A stretch of 64,000 nucleotides of DNA. Origin: Triatoma infestans. Lineage: Eukaryota; Arthropoda; Insecta; Hemiptera; Reduviidae. Below the pieces are notes generated by a model. It was not told where the DNA came from. It was given only the letters and a program-made list of their open reading frames with translations, and did not search any database. Location of the stretch: contig JAAEAF010000368.1 in NCBI GenBank assembly GCA_011037195.1, positions 124,001-188,000 on the forward strand. The letters run 5' to 3'. Each line of letters begins with the position of its first letter. The stretch's first letter is position 1. Positions 1-10,417 of the stretch are shown here, one piece after another. The position numbers were made by a program, and so were the translations under genes.

Positions 1-201
1 CGTATATTTAAATACCAGATAACAGGAAATATTCAGACATCGTTCAAGATAATTAAGAGTCCATTTCTTCAAATGCCGATTTATCAGACAGAATTATATT
101 AGCCTGCCATAATAATGATGTCCGTGTACTGAATAATAAAATATTAAATTTGGTTGATGGAGAGGCATTAAGGTTATGTTTACTATATGTGTGTTTAATG
201 A

Positions 202-555
202 CAAAATGGAATTATTGTAAAAGGGTTAGAAAAATGTATTACACCCAACTGCAACGCTTACTACATAGGTCAATCCACACAGTTTTTACAAAAAAGACTC
301 AGCCAACACGAACTAGACATTATTAACAAAAAAATTGACAGCTCCAAACATGTTCTGACTTTCAATCATGCAATCGATTTCAATAATCCTTCTGTTTTAA
401 CCACTTACCCTAACCATTCAAAACGTCTTCTATCCGAATCCTTACAAATTCACCTCCATCCGAATTTTGTCAATTTTAAAAAAGACAAAGAAATAATAAT
501 TTCAACTTACAACAATATTTTTCTAACCCTAAAAAAAGATACTCGAAAAAAGTAA
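202..555 (+). pseudogene. Penelope-like element fragment, GIY-YIG endonuclease C-terminus
   Basis: An open frame of about 117 codons ends at TAA 553-555 and has no start codon of its own. It reads a cysteine pair (CITPNC) directly followed by AYYIGQS and then KRLSQHE. This matches the GIY-YIG core and the following Arg-X3-His block at the C-terminus of canonical Penelope-like retroelements, where the nuclease nicks DNA for target-primed reverse transcription. The reverse-transcriptase part is absent upstream, where a TGA lies at 199-201, so this is a 5'-truncated remnant. A hammerhead-like motif lies about 240 bp downstream, an arrangement known for Penelope-like elements. The family call is fairly sure; activity is not expected. 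Confidence 0.72.
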
Positions 556-798
556 TTTGTTCTTCCAAATTTAAAATTGCCTCACTACAAACATTTTTCT
601 TATCCCTCCCAACTTTTAATAGTTTTTTAAATTTCTGTCTTATTTTCTCTTATTGTTATTATCATTTTATTTAATTTACTGTCACTTCTGTTTTATAATT
701 TCTTCTGTTAATATTTCTTTTTTTATTATAAATGTATGCACTTTTTCATAACTACTATACTGTAAAATACTGTATTTTCTCTAATAAATTTTTACAGA

Positions 799-839
799 GC
801 TCCTGAAGAAGGGCACCAATGGTACCCGAAACGTAGAGC
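799..839 (+). ncRNA. Hammerhead-ribozyme-like motif downstream of the Penelope-like ORF
   Basis: Seen: CTGAAGA at 803-809, a GGG-ACC/GGT-CCC hairpin at 811-827, GAAA at 828-831, then CGTA. The flanks GCTC (799-802) and GAGC (836-839) pair to form helix I. Helix III would be only two base pairs, the minimal form reported for Penelope-like hammerheads. One extra nucleotide (A810) sits between the core and helix II, a departure from the textbook core, so activity is uncertain. Confidence 0.55.
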
Positions 840-1595
840 AACAAAGAATTCTATTTCTTGAAAAACCCCTTTGGCCATTGTCGTACTAATATCTCATTAA
901 ACATACTGTCATTTGGGTTGTGTTTTATTGGTTCTTACATTTTGTTTTTGGCAATCCTTCACCCGTGGGGTTGAGCGTGGAAGGCACCAGGGGAGGCGGT
1001 GTATACACATATACAGTGGGATGGGGTACTCTATATTCTGCCATCCCTGAGCCTAGCCTAACCTAAAATTCCCATTCTTGCCAATAAATACATTCACACC
1101 TTATACATTCTCACTGCACTAACTCTGCACATTTACAGTTTTTAACAATTCCTCCAATGCTTGTCATCTCAATGTTGTTGGAAAATAGCAGATAGAGAAG
1201 AGGCTTCCATAGCAAACATATAACTAGAGTCTTCAACCAGAACAATCAAGAATGACATAGAATTAGCTCTCAAAAGAGTTTATTATCAAAAAGCACTAAA
1301 CAAATAAGAGAAATCCTCTACTAGTTAGCATTAATCGATTGTTAGAACAAGCAAAAGCTAAAGCTAAAGAAACACTGTTCGCCAGCGCTAACGTACAAAG
1401 CCTAATTGGGCAAAATGTAGTTGTAACAACAAATTATAAACTACAGTTTCATTTGTGGAAATATAGTTACAATTAGTAACAATAAATGTAATTTTAGTTG
1501 CTTTAGCAATTTTATTACGTTTTTCAAGTAAAGGAATTGTAATTGAAACGCCTAATAATTACAAGTGGTTGAGAAAAAGTAATTCCAAAAGCAAT

Positions 1596-2110
1596 TGTCT
1601 TCAAACTCCGAATTTCAACATTTTTAATTCTAATTAATATTATTTAGAAGAGAGAATTGTGTAATAAACTGAAATAGCACTTTAGAGGAAACCTAGTTCC
1701 ACCCCTCCCGCAGAGATGCTTTTGATGAATTTTCACGGAGAAATGTTTCAAATTGAAGTTGTAGATCTTTGTGTGTGTAGTTGATACATTTTTAAAAAAA
1801 AAAAATCATTGGAGCCGTTTTCGAGAAAATCACAAAAAAAACATTCAATAATGTGGTACTTCCGGTTGAATGATTTTTACGAAAAGCTTATTCTCAGATC
1901 TCCTGGTAGCACTTTAACGAAATATTAAGTTTGAAAATTCTGCGATTTTTCGCTTTTGATACCCCCCCCCCCCCCACACACACACACGGACCATTTTCTA
2001 AAACCCACTTTTTTGGACTTCAAAAAGGTACCTCAAAAGGTGTATTTCCGATGAAAACTCAATATCGAAAATTTGACACTTCAGAATGTATAAAGAACGG
2101 AACCACCTTA
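1596..2110 (-). repeat. Copy of an interspersed repeat family ('ggagccgtttt / acttccggt' family)
   Basis: This stretch matches 61850-62300 nearly block for block: 'attctaattaatattatttag', 'ggagaaatgtttcaaat', 'ggagccgttttcgagaaaat', 'acttccggttga', and a final block about a tttttggact-type sequence. A poly-C tract and a short CA microsatellite interrupt it at 1963-1986. Related blocks recur near 28.4-30.6, 41.2-41.6, 52.4-53.1 and 60.8-62.3 kb. No coding potential is visible. Its class is unknown. Confidence 0.6.
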
Positions 2111-2318
2111 ATATTTCTACTAATCGCTGAATGAACTATTTGAAATCAGTTTTTTGCTCTAGCCTACTGTTATTGGTTTTTAAATTTATCCCTTTTTTTT
2201 CTGTTGTTCTATCGTTACTATCTAAGTAGTTTTTTGCTGAATATTAACATTTGGAATTCACTTCAACTACGGGATTTTGCACTGTTGAATTATAAGAAAT
2301 AAATTTGGTTTTACCTAC

Positions 2319-5300
2319 CAAGTAAGGTACATCCGGATTTGTAATTAGACTCTGTATAAAAGACATCATGCAAACTGTTTCAAGGCTGTCCCGCCAAGAA
2401 AATTTGAATTTTGTCAGATAGCAAGAAAGACCACTAAGTATGGCTGCCAATAATTCTGGATAAGTTCTAATCAAATTTTCTGGACACATTCGCCAATTTT
2501 GTGTTCCTGTAGGTGTATCTCTTTGTACAAAATCTTTTAATAAATGCATGAATCCTTGAAAAATCATGACTGCTTGTTCCTGAAAATATAACAAACAAAC
2601 AAATGATTTCTATACCACTGAATTGTACTATAAAACTAAATGTTTTTATAAATATAGATTTTATCTTACACTGTTTACTCATCAGATATTTTCAGATTTA
2701 TTAAAGTCTTAAAGAAAATCTTTAAACAATGACATCTTGAAACATTTATTTAAGAAAAGTTTCTTTAACTTACCTTTGCACAAAAAGAAGATACCCGAAT
2801 AAAACTGTTTATAACTTGGCATGTAAATTTTTCTATAGAAAGATGTGGAACTAGACACTGATCTCTATAAAAGTAACATAATCGTATCAATGCTGGACAT
2901 GCCACTTTAAATAGTTTATCAACAAATAATTCTGTTATTTCATTTTTATCCATATAATGTAGTCGAATGCTGATAAACATTGGCATTGCCTGGAAAATGA
3001 AAAAAAACCTATCATATTCATGAACAAAAATAAATTTATTTTGACGATACTAATTCGCTTGGATAACAATTATAGAAAATATAAATTGTTCGTTATTGCA
3101 CCAGTGATAACTTATAGCTTCTGAAGATATTCTCTGAGGCAGGAAACACTTTTTTCGGCTTAACTCAACAAGATTTGGAGTGTTTAATCATCTAGAGTTC
3201 GTAATCCAAATTCAAGAGGAAAATAATTTAATTGATTTTGGTGAGAAAAATATCAAATAATTAACATTTAAATTATACCCCCTTCTTTTTTATAATATAA
3301 ATGATAAAAACTATATTTTACCTCTTTCTATTAGCCTTTATACTTGCAAGTGTTAACATATTTACGTTAAAAATTCAAAAAAAGCATTTTAAAACTTAAA
3401 AATATTAATCCTTGAAAATGTCAAAATTTTCCAGATTACTCCATTCCTTTAAATGGTAAACTTTCTAGATAGAGAAGAAGAAGAATCTTATATCTTTGAG
3501 CAAAAGTCCAAAAAGGAAAATTGGGAAGTCATAGATTGCAGGATACCATACTCTAATTCCAGTGAAAATTCAATTTCAAAAGTTGATACAAATGCAATGC
3601 TGTATAATACTTTATCGTACAAAGATGTATAAGTATCACAAAAAAAATATAGAATATGTAATATATAGCGCAAGCGGAACTGCAAATATTGCTTTATGTA
3701 AATATTTTGTGATTCCTCTAAAGGAAAAATCAAGCCTATAAGCTATGATTTCCCCAGGCTATTAAAATAAAAGGACAGGACCTGAGAGCATACTATACAC
3801 AAGTCGGAAGCTACTAAAGACCCTTTAGAGCCACATTGACGTAGTCTAACCACTACCCTACCGTCTTATCTAACATTGTGTACAATTCTATTTACTCTAT
3901 TTTAATTTTCCAGGACTCATTTGTAGGACTCGTACTAAAATATTTTTTTTCCAAAGATAATGGTAACAGGCATTACGTTCTACTAAAAACTCAATATATT
4001 ATAAGGAAAGAGAAAGGAAAATTATTTGTTTTACAGGCACTTAACTGCCACGGTCATTATGCCTAGAGGAAAAATTGATAAAAATATATTAGCTATATTA
4101 CCTGAATTACAAAAATCAAATTTTCCACTTTTGTAAAGTTTTCCCCTGTGTTTTCTGTTCTATCAAATTTCATGCCAAATTTATGCCACAAAGATGAATA
4201 TTCAACACAAGTTTCAAGAATTATTTTCGGGAAAAGGTGTCTAATTATTAATAAATTTAAATGTTTCAGAATCAAAAATGAAAAATCACTTTCTTTACAT
4301 ATAGTATTTGGCGTCAATATCATAGCTGAGATATTCCATATGCATACAAATTTCGATGCAGCTAAAATTATCTGGAAAAAAATTAATAATAACAAACACA
4401 AAATTAACTTTTATTAGGTATAATTTTTATTTTAGGTAGACCAAAATATCTTGAGTATAGAAATGAGTGCGCTATGATGGGTGTATAATCAAAGCAAAGA
4501 GATTATATTAATAGAGATTATAAGATTAAGAGAGTTGCTTCTTTACTTATTATCTGGGGGGAAGGGGGGTTGAAGTTGTTCGCGCCCGAGATTGTTCTCA
4601 CGTGCTTCCTGGATAACTAACTAAACGAACAACATCAATCGCCTTTTTATACTGGGTTGCGCGACTTAGTATGGTTGAATAGCCGAAATCATGGCGTAAG
4701 GGAACAAAAAAGTTCACTTATTATCTTGGCATCTGGTTAGGTTTATTCATGCTTGGTTTAATTTATTTTATATTAAAAGTCTTTTTAAAGAAAGTAATGT
4801 ATTGGAGCGTAACTCAAACACCAGAGGCGGAAATTCAAGAAAGGTATAAATTAAGAGTCCTCACGCGTTGGTCTAGTGGGTAGCGATTCGCCTTTCGTGC
4901 GACAATTCAGGGTTCGATTCCCGTGAGGGCAGAGTCGGTGTTGGCCCAGCATTGTGATAAAAAGTGGGAAGCTACACTAAGTAGCCCTAAGTAGCGAAGG
5001 CGGAACTAAAGGCGTGGGAATTGCGGCGCGCTTACCACATGCCCCCCAATTCAAATCGCCGCCTGGAAGCCTTGGCCTTTCATGGGCTGTTGCGCCATAG
5101 GGTTTTATAAATTAAACTTAAGTGAGGGTTCGTGAAACTGACGCATAAGAAAAATAAAATGAAATAGCAAATAGATCAATAAACAAGAAAGCAAAGTAAC
5201 GTGGCTCACCTTATTGTGCAAAGGAAGCAGCAGAGGCGGTACGCAGCGTCTTGATGTGTGGAAAAGAAAACGAGAAAGAGAGAGATGAATTCTGAAGCCT

Positions 5301-8300
5301 GTGCGTGCGTAGGCTAAGGAGAAAGTGTGTGTGTGTGGAGAGGCGTTTTAATTAATATGTAGGGAAGATGCGGGGAAAATTAACAAAACACACCAGTTGC
5401 GCAATCTAAAAAGATGCCAAAAGCACTTTTTTCACTTAAGGGAGGAAGCGATGAAGTATAACGCGATGCTACTGTTGAATAGTTGGTGGTGGAGTCTAAG
5501 CCAAACTGGTGATCTGGGATGAGATTAGAGGAATCTAGGATAGGTAGGAATATTTGTTGACGGTTGATGAATTATGTTATTATGTTCAGGGTCGGTCAAG
5601 ATAGAACATTCAATTATGCCAACGTTTCGACAAAGTTTGTTTTTTTTATCAAGGCTTTAATATATAGATAGTCGTGAAGATGTGGAGAAAGAATTTTTAA
5701 ACCTACACATTTGTTACATCGCACTATAGATGATTTAAGACAAAAAACTAGTAACTTTTCCTTTTCTTTTTTTATTTTCAGCGATGTATCAAATGTGTAT
5801 GTTTAAAAATTCTTTCTCCACATCTTCACGACTATCTATATATTAAAACCTTGATAAAGACAGGAAACTCTGTCGAAACGTTGGCATAATTGAATGATTC
5901 TTTCAAGACCGATCCTCACCGAATTTCCACATCATAGGTTCCTACCTTGGCGTAGGAGCAGTTTTCCCAGTACTCTGCCCATTATAGATAACAGGCTTAT
6001 AGGACGATAGGAAGCTGGGGGTTCTGAATACGGAATTATAGGTGCGGTTGAAAAACTATAGCTTTTTTGGGAAGATTATGGTGAGATATTTTTGTCGGGG
6101 CCAGGAGCTTTTTTTCATTATCAAAATTTTTATTATAGTCTTATTTCTTAAAAGGTTGATTAATTCTTTTTCCAATTTCGCTATTTGCGTCCCTTTCCAA
6201 TTGTCGCCTGAAACAATCGCTTTACCCATTGAATCGGTCCTGGTATCAGGGCTAATATGAATACTAACTCTGACATAACCAGTATACTTAGGACCTACAG
6301 GGGTTAGTTGTGTGCAACTAACTACTGGGATAGCATATACATATATACATGTAAAACTTCAGCTCACCATCTTGCATTTTTAAGAGGCCTCAAAAAAATG
6401 TACAAACATAGGCAGGCAAGATAATCTCAACAGGTATTCCAAGTCTAAAGATATTTGCATTTAAACTTATATCTAGTAGATCTAGCAAAAATCGGTATTA
6501 CATTTAAAGCAGGACGATTCTAGCGGCATAAGATTTATCAGAAATTGTAGAAAATGTTACAAAGAATAAAATAATTGTTGCGGTTGGTTCCGCAGAGCTG
6601 GAAAGCATCAGCCTACTTCTTTTTGTGTCATCGACCGGTTTCGGGCGTTCGCCTAACATCAGGATATTTTTGTTTAGCAGTGTGATAACATAGACTTGCA
6701 CAGAGCAAATACTAATTACAGAGTAATACCTAACTATTTAAATATCTATCTAACTGTACGGAATAAACTAATGTTGTAACTAATGATATAATTAGTTAGT
6801 TAATAGTTAGGTATTACTAAGCAAATAAGTATTTACTCTGTGCAAGTCTATGTTATTAGACGTTTAACAAAAACAAGCTGATGATGGGCGAACGCCCGAA
6901 ACCGGTCGATGACCACAAAAAAAAGCAGGCTATCACGGAAAATATCTCTGATGCTTTCCAGCTCTGCGGAACCAACCACAACAATTATTTTATTCTTTTT
7001 AACATTTTCTACTGATTTCTGATAAATCTTATGCCGCTAGAATCCTCCTGCTTTAAATGTAATACCGATTTTTGCTATATCTACCAGACATTTAAGTTAT
7101 ATATACGAATAAAATAATGTTTGAAAAGAATAGAATAATGAATTAGTCACATACTATTGTTACTAACATTCAAATCTTCATCGTTATGAATTTCTGTCCA
7201 AGCTAAATCCTGTATTTGATATTTTCCAAATATTTTGTTTAAATCAAAATTTACTCCAGAATTAAGCGCCATTAGCAAAATTTCACCCAGTACTTTGTAT
7301 GAATTCAACTTTATCTCTCTTTGTTGCATACTAAGAGTGCATTTATTTTTATTTTTCAGCACGCTGGGATTTTGAATATCGAATACACTTACAATATGGA
7401 ATTGATCTACATTCAAATCTAATAACTCGTTGATTACTAACTGAATTAAAAGGGTATTGTCTCTCAAAATAATTACAAAATTTGAAAATATACTTTGAGA
7501 TCTGCGCCTTACATATATACTTTGATTATTCAAAGAGAACTGAATCACTTCCTTCCATATTTCTGAAACAATTAGAAACATTAAAATTTACTAAAATACT
7601 TTTTATTAAAAAATGCTATTATAAATAAAAAAGCAAAAATATGAAATTACTTTACCAGAAGCAATTATCCAATTCGTTCCCTGCTGATGATGGAGTAAGT
7701 TATCTATCACATCAAGATAAGCAAGTGTTATACAATTTTTCTGAGTTTCAATGTTTTTCTTCATATGAGAATGAACTGTTAGCAAAATGTTTTCTTCGTT
7801 TAACACAGAAAATCCTTCTCTTTCATTTACTATTTTACTTACGATTCTTAATGCAAACGCTTTAATCTCATCATTTATTTCTTCCCAATGATTTATGGAA
7901 TAGACCAACCAAGGCAATAAGATTTCCATCAAATGATTTTGATTGAAGAATCCTGAAATTTTAAATACAAAAACTAAATAACCTTCAAGCAATTTTTCAG
8001 ATCATTCAATTTCTTTTCTTCACATACTGCACAAGAAATAAGCTATTCCTGTGATAAGTAAAGAAAATTTATAAAAGTGGAAATACTATTCTAGACAGTA
8101 TGGAAAGATATTATATTTTATTAATGGTTAATGACGAAATTTAAAAATTAAAAAGATAAATAATAATTTTTTTTTTTTAATTGAATTTTGTCAAAAACCA
8201 AACATTGACAATAATTTTAAATCTGTTTTTAGATACCGATATTATATGTAATAAACAAATAGATCACATAAGAAAACAGCAACACAAAAAATCCTTTATC

Positions 8301-9669
8301 TACATATATTTAGCAATTCCTTACTTACAAAAAATAAATTAATCTATTCATATCACACAGAATCATATGAATCTAATTTAGAGAATAAATCATACGACTT
8401 TAATCTATTTGTAATCTTACAGATGTACTTGACTAAAGGATTTTTTTTTATCCTTGGTTTTGTGGTAATTGTACTTATTTTTCCATCGCTGTTTTTTCAA
8501 AAAATTAAATATTTTGGATTTATAGCTATTAGCTAAGCTATAAATCCCACAGTTCTGAGTTCCTAAAAATATGGCGATACCAAGGGTATGTAATAAATAT
8601 TCAATTCTAATATAAACAATTTTATTCTCTTTGATTATACCAAGGGTATGTAATAAATATTCAACTGTCTATCTGTAAACAATTTTATTCAATTTGATTA
8701 TATCAATCTGAAAAGCAAACGAAATTAATTCTCTTTCATTTGCAAGCTTCTGTTTTTCCTATGTTAATATTTTGAAGATATGACAAAGTTTTCTCTAGGA
8801 CAAGCCACTTCTTCAGAAATCTTGGCGTTCCGGCACGTATCCTAATCTAACAACACGAAGAACTTACACTGACTCCCCAACATTCACACAATACCTAGGG
8901 CTTGCAGATGTAGATATGTGATAGGTTTAACGAAACTAAAGGCAAACTCTAGCTCACCAAACACACATTAATAATTGCATATTGATATTTTTGAGACGGT
9001 TACATTCTATGTACATATACTAACACCTAACGGTGCCATAATAAATCTTTTAGGTGGCAGCTATTTGACTTTATACAAAGTCCATGATAAAGTTGCGCCC
9101 GAATCTTAATATCTAGATGCAAACCCTAAGTGATAGAAACTCTAGGGAGAAAAGTATTGTATTGATGGTGATAATGTTAATCTATTTCAAGAAAAAAAAA
9201 ATAATGCTTGAGGATTTATAATGAATGGAGAAATGTAAATCAAACATAATTTTATAAATGAAGGAACAGCAGTAACTTAATTTTGACTGAAAAGTTGTTT
9301 AATTCAATCCCAAAATTCATTGTTCAGTCTCACATCTTTCTATTTATTATATGCACGTAACCTATCTTTCTGTAGCAATTGACAAAACAAAAGTTTAAAT
9401 TAAGCTGCCTTGCAATTAAATGATCATTAAATTCCTCAAAAGTGCCTACTGAAAGTGTCTGATTAGCCACTACAAGAACAATTCCCTTACAAATACATAG
9501 CTATTTCATCCTATTGTTTAATTAGAAAAAAATTACCTTTTTTTGAAACACATAAATGCTCAAACAGCTTTAGTAAAACGGTGTCATCAGAAGTCTTAAA
9601 ATCTGGTTGAACAAATTTTGAGAGGACACTTTTCAATTTATTCATTGCGGGCACTAAAATGTTGTTCAT
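2319..9669 (-). CDS. HEAT/armadillo-like repeat protein, partial (possibly BRAT1-like)
   Basis: Six minus-strand exons join in phase: 9669-9537 (ATG), 7952-7656, 7562-7168, 4371-4102, 2989-2774 and 2579-2319, giving 524 codons without a stop. Each has an AG acceptor and GT donor; all later joins are phase 0. The exon 3 donor could instead be at 7154, but that phase would not fit exon 4. The protein is helical and leucine-rich with no catalytic motif, as in alpha-solenoid scaffolds. The start MNNILVPAMNKL and a segment reading NQSIYVRRRSQ followed by WRDSLETVCMM suggest the insect BRAT1-like group (ATM-associated, Integrator-linked), but this is recognition from memory; rotatin was the alternative. 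The 3' exons were not found in the window. Gene reality is fairly sure, identity weak. Confidence 0.6.
4857..5105 (+). mobile_element. tRNA-derived SINE, family 1
   Basis: The 5' part is tRNA-like: an A-box-like tggtctagtgg, a B-box ggttcgattcc, and a CCTCACG/CGTGAGG acceptor-like pairing. A tRNA-unrelated body follows that ends near 'gttgcgccatagg'. A second copy lies inverted at 36507-36763. It sits in the large intron of the minus-strand HEAT-like gene. The length (about 250 bp) and internal pol III boxes support a SINE and not a functional tRNA. Confidence 0.75.
5588..5914. repeat. Inverted repeat with degenerate hammerhead-like ends
   Basis: Arms 5588-5722 and 5779-5914 are inverted copies of about 135 bp at roughly 88% identity by eye, with a 56-bp spacer. 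Each arm holds a 'ttgataaa - hairpin - gtcgaaacgttggc' block; in the right arm the GACAG/CTGTC stem is intact (around 5859-5875). The core differs from CTGANGA, so it is probably inactive. It lies in an intron of the HEAT-like gene. Confidence 0.65.
5925..6290 (-). pseudogene. Non-LTR retrotransposon reverse-transcriptase scrap
   Basis: On the minus strand one frame reads SYRPISLLSIMGRVLGKLLL, the first conserved block of Jockey/CR1-group reverse transcriptases. The upstream part carries frame breaks. There are no boundaries, tail or target duplication. It is a dead fragment next to the palindrome at 5588-5914. Confidence 0.5.
6473..7087. mobile_element. Palindromic element with a hammerhead-like motif in each arm
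   Basis: Arms of about 285-300 bp (6473-6760 and 6782-7087) are inverted copies at roughly 85% identity, sharing 'ggttccgcagagctggaa', a hammerhead-like block and 'catagacttgcacagag'. The plus-strand motif in the right arm spans 6878-6911: CTGATGA, T, GGGCGAACGCCC, GAAA, CCGG, TC, GATG. Its helix I partner has decayed. The left-arm motif (minus strand, about 6623-6665) keeps helix I but has A9 changed. The left arm also lacks about 18 bp present in the right. A related element is at 59958-60203. It lies in an intron of the HEAT-like gene, close to exon 3. Confidence 0.65.
8578..8701 (+). repeat. Two-copy tandem repeat, unit about 61 bp
   Basis: The unit starts 'accaagggtatgtaataaat' and ends 'tttgattata', repeated head to tail with a few substitutions and a small indel. 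It lies in an intron of the minus-strand HEAT-like gene. The rest of 7953-9536 is AT-rich with nothing else I can identify. Confidence 0.6.
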
Positions 9670-10417
9670 TTTTCACACCATTAAAATGTGAATTGACAGA
9701 TATACTCATAATTAGATGAAGTTAATTGGGATGAACATATTTTTTAAAATATACATAATTGTTACTGTTACGTTACATTAAGAACCAGTTCTAGTACTCG
9801 AAATACAATCCACTCATCTGAATGTAAACCACCACCACCTGGTAGGCTGGCAGCTGCCTCCCACCGGCTAATTCTTATTTTGCGCTTTATTCCTTTTGCT
9901 TATAAGATAATAAAGAAATATGCTATAAGTCACTGATGATATAATTAAAATTTTATATTATATCTAACTAGCCAAAACAAATAATTGTTATTCTACCAAA
10001 CTTAATTTCATTTATGCTTAATTAGTAAACCAAAAAGAAAAAAATTAACTTAAGCATTATACAATAAAAGTTAATGGAAACAGATATTCTAACGAAAAAC
10101 ATGTATATTTACTGTTCAGGAAAACAAAGTAATCGCTAAAATCGATTGTGTATACCACAGTTCATCATTTCTAATTCCTACAGTAATTGAGTTTGTGACT
10201 TTTCATTTAGCGCGCTGTAGTGACTTGTAAATTAACAGCCTGAATATATCTTTGTAAATTTCATGTAATTTTATTTAGTAATTTGTTTGGAATTCCACCT
10301 AGCAGAGGTTGTTTATTTAAAAGAAAAGATTACTGTGATCGTTTTTAGTTTTCATTTTATGCCATCATTTTATATGTTACACCATTTATTTCTCTGATAA
10401 TTATATCTTTTCAGTCT
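9670..10417. promoter_or_regulatory. Divergent intergenic/promoter region between HEAT-like gene and maelstrom
   Basis: The two start codons (9669 minus, 10418 plus) are about 750 bp apart and head to head, so both promoters must lie here unless distant 5' exons exist. A splice acceptor (tttcag, ending 10414) sits three bases before the maelstrom ATG, implying an upstream non-coding exon for maelstrom. No clear TATA box was seen. Confidence 0.45.

Noticed and set aside
4857..4932. A genuine tRNA gene
   Set aside because: The tRNA-like head continues into a SINE body, has a second genomic copy, and the cloverleaf arms are irregular.
2319..9669. Rotatin (RTTN/Ana3) as the identity of the HEAT-like gene
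   Set aside because: Rotatin is much longer (about 2,000 residues) and the start near 9669 with a short first exon fits a smaller protein better; neither identity is secure.
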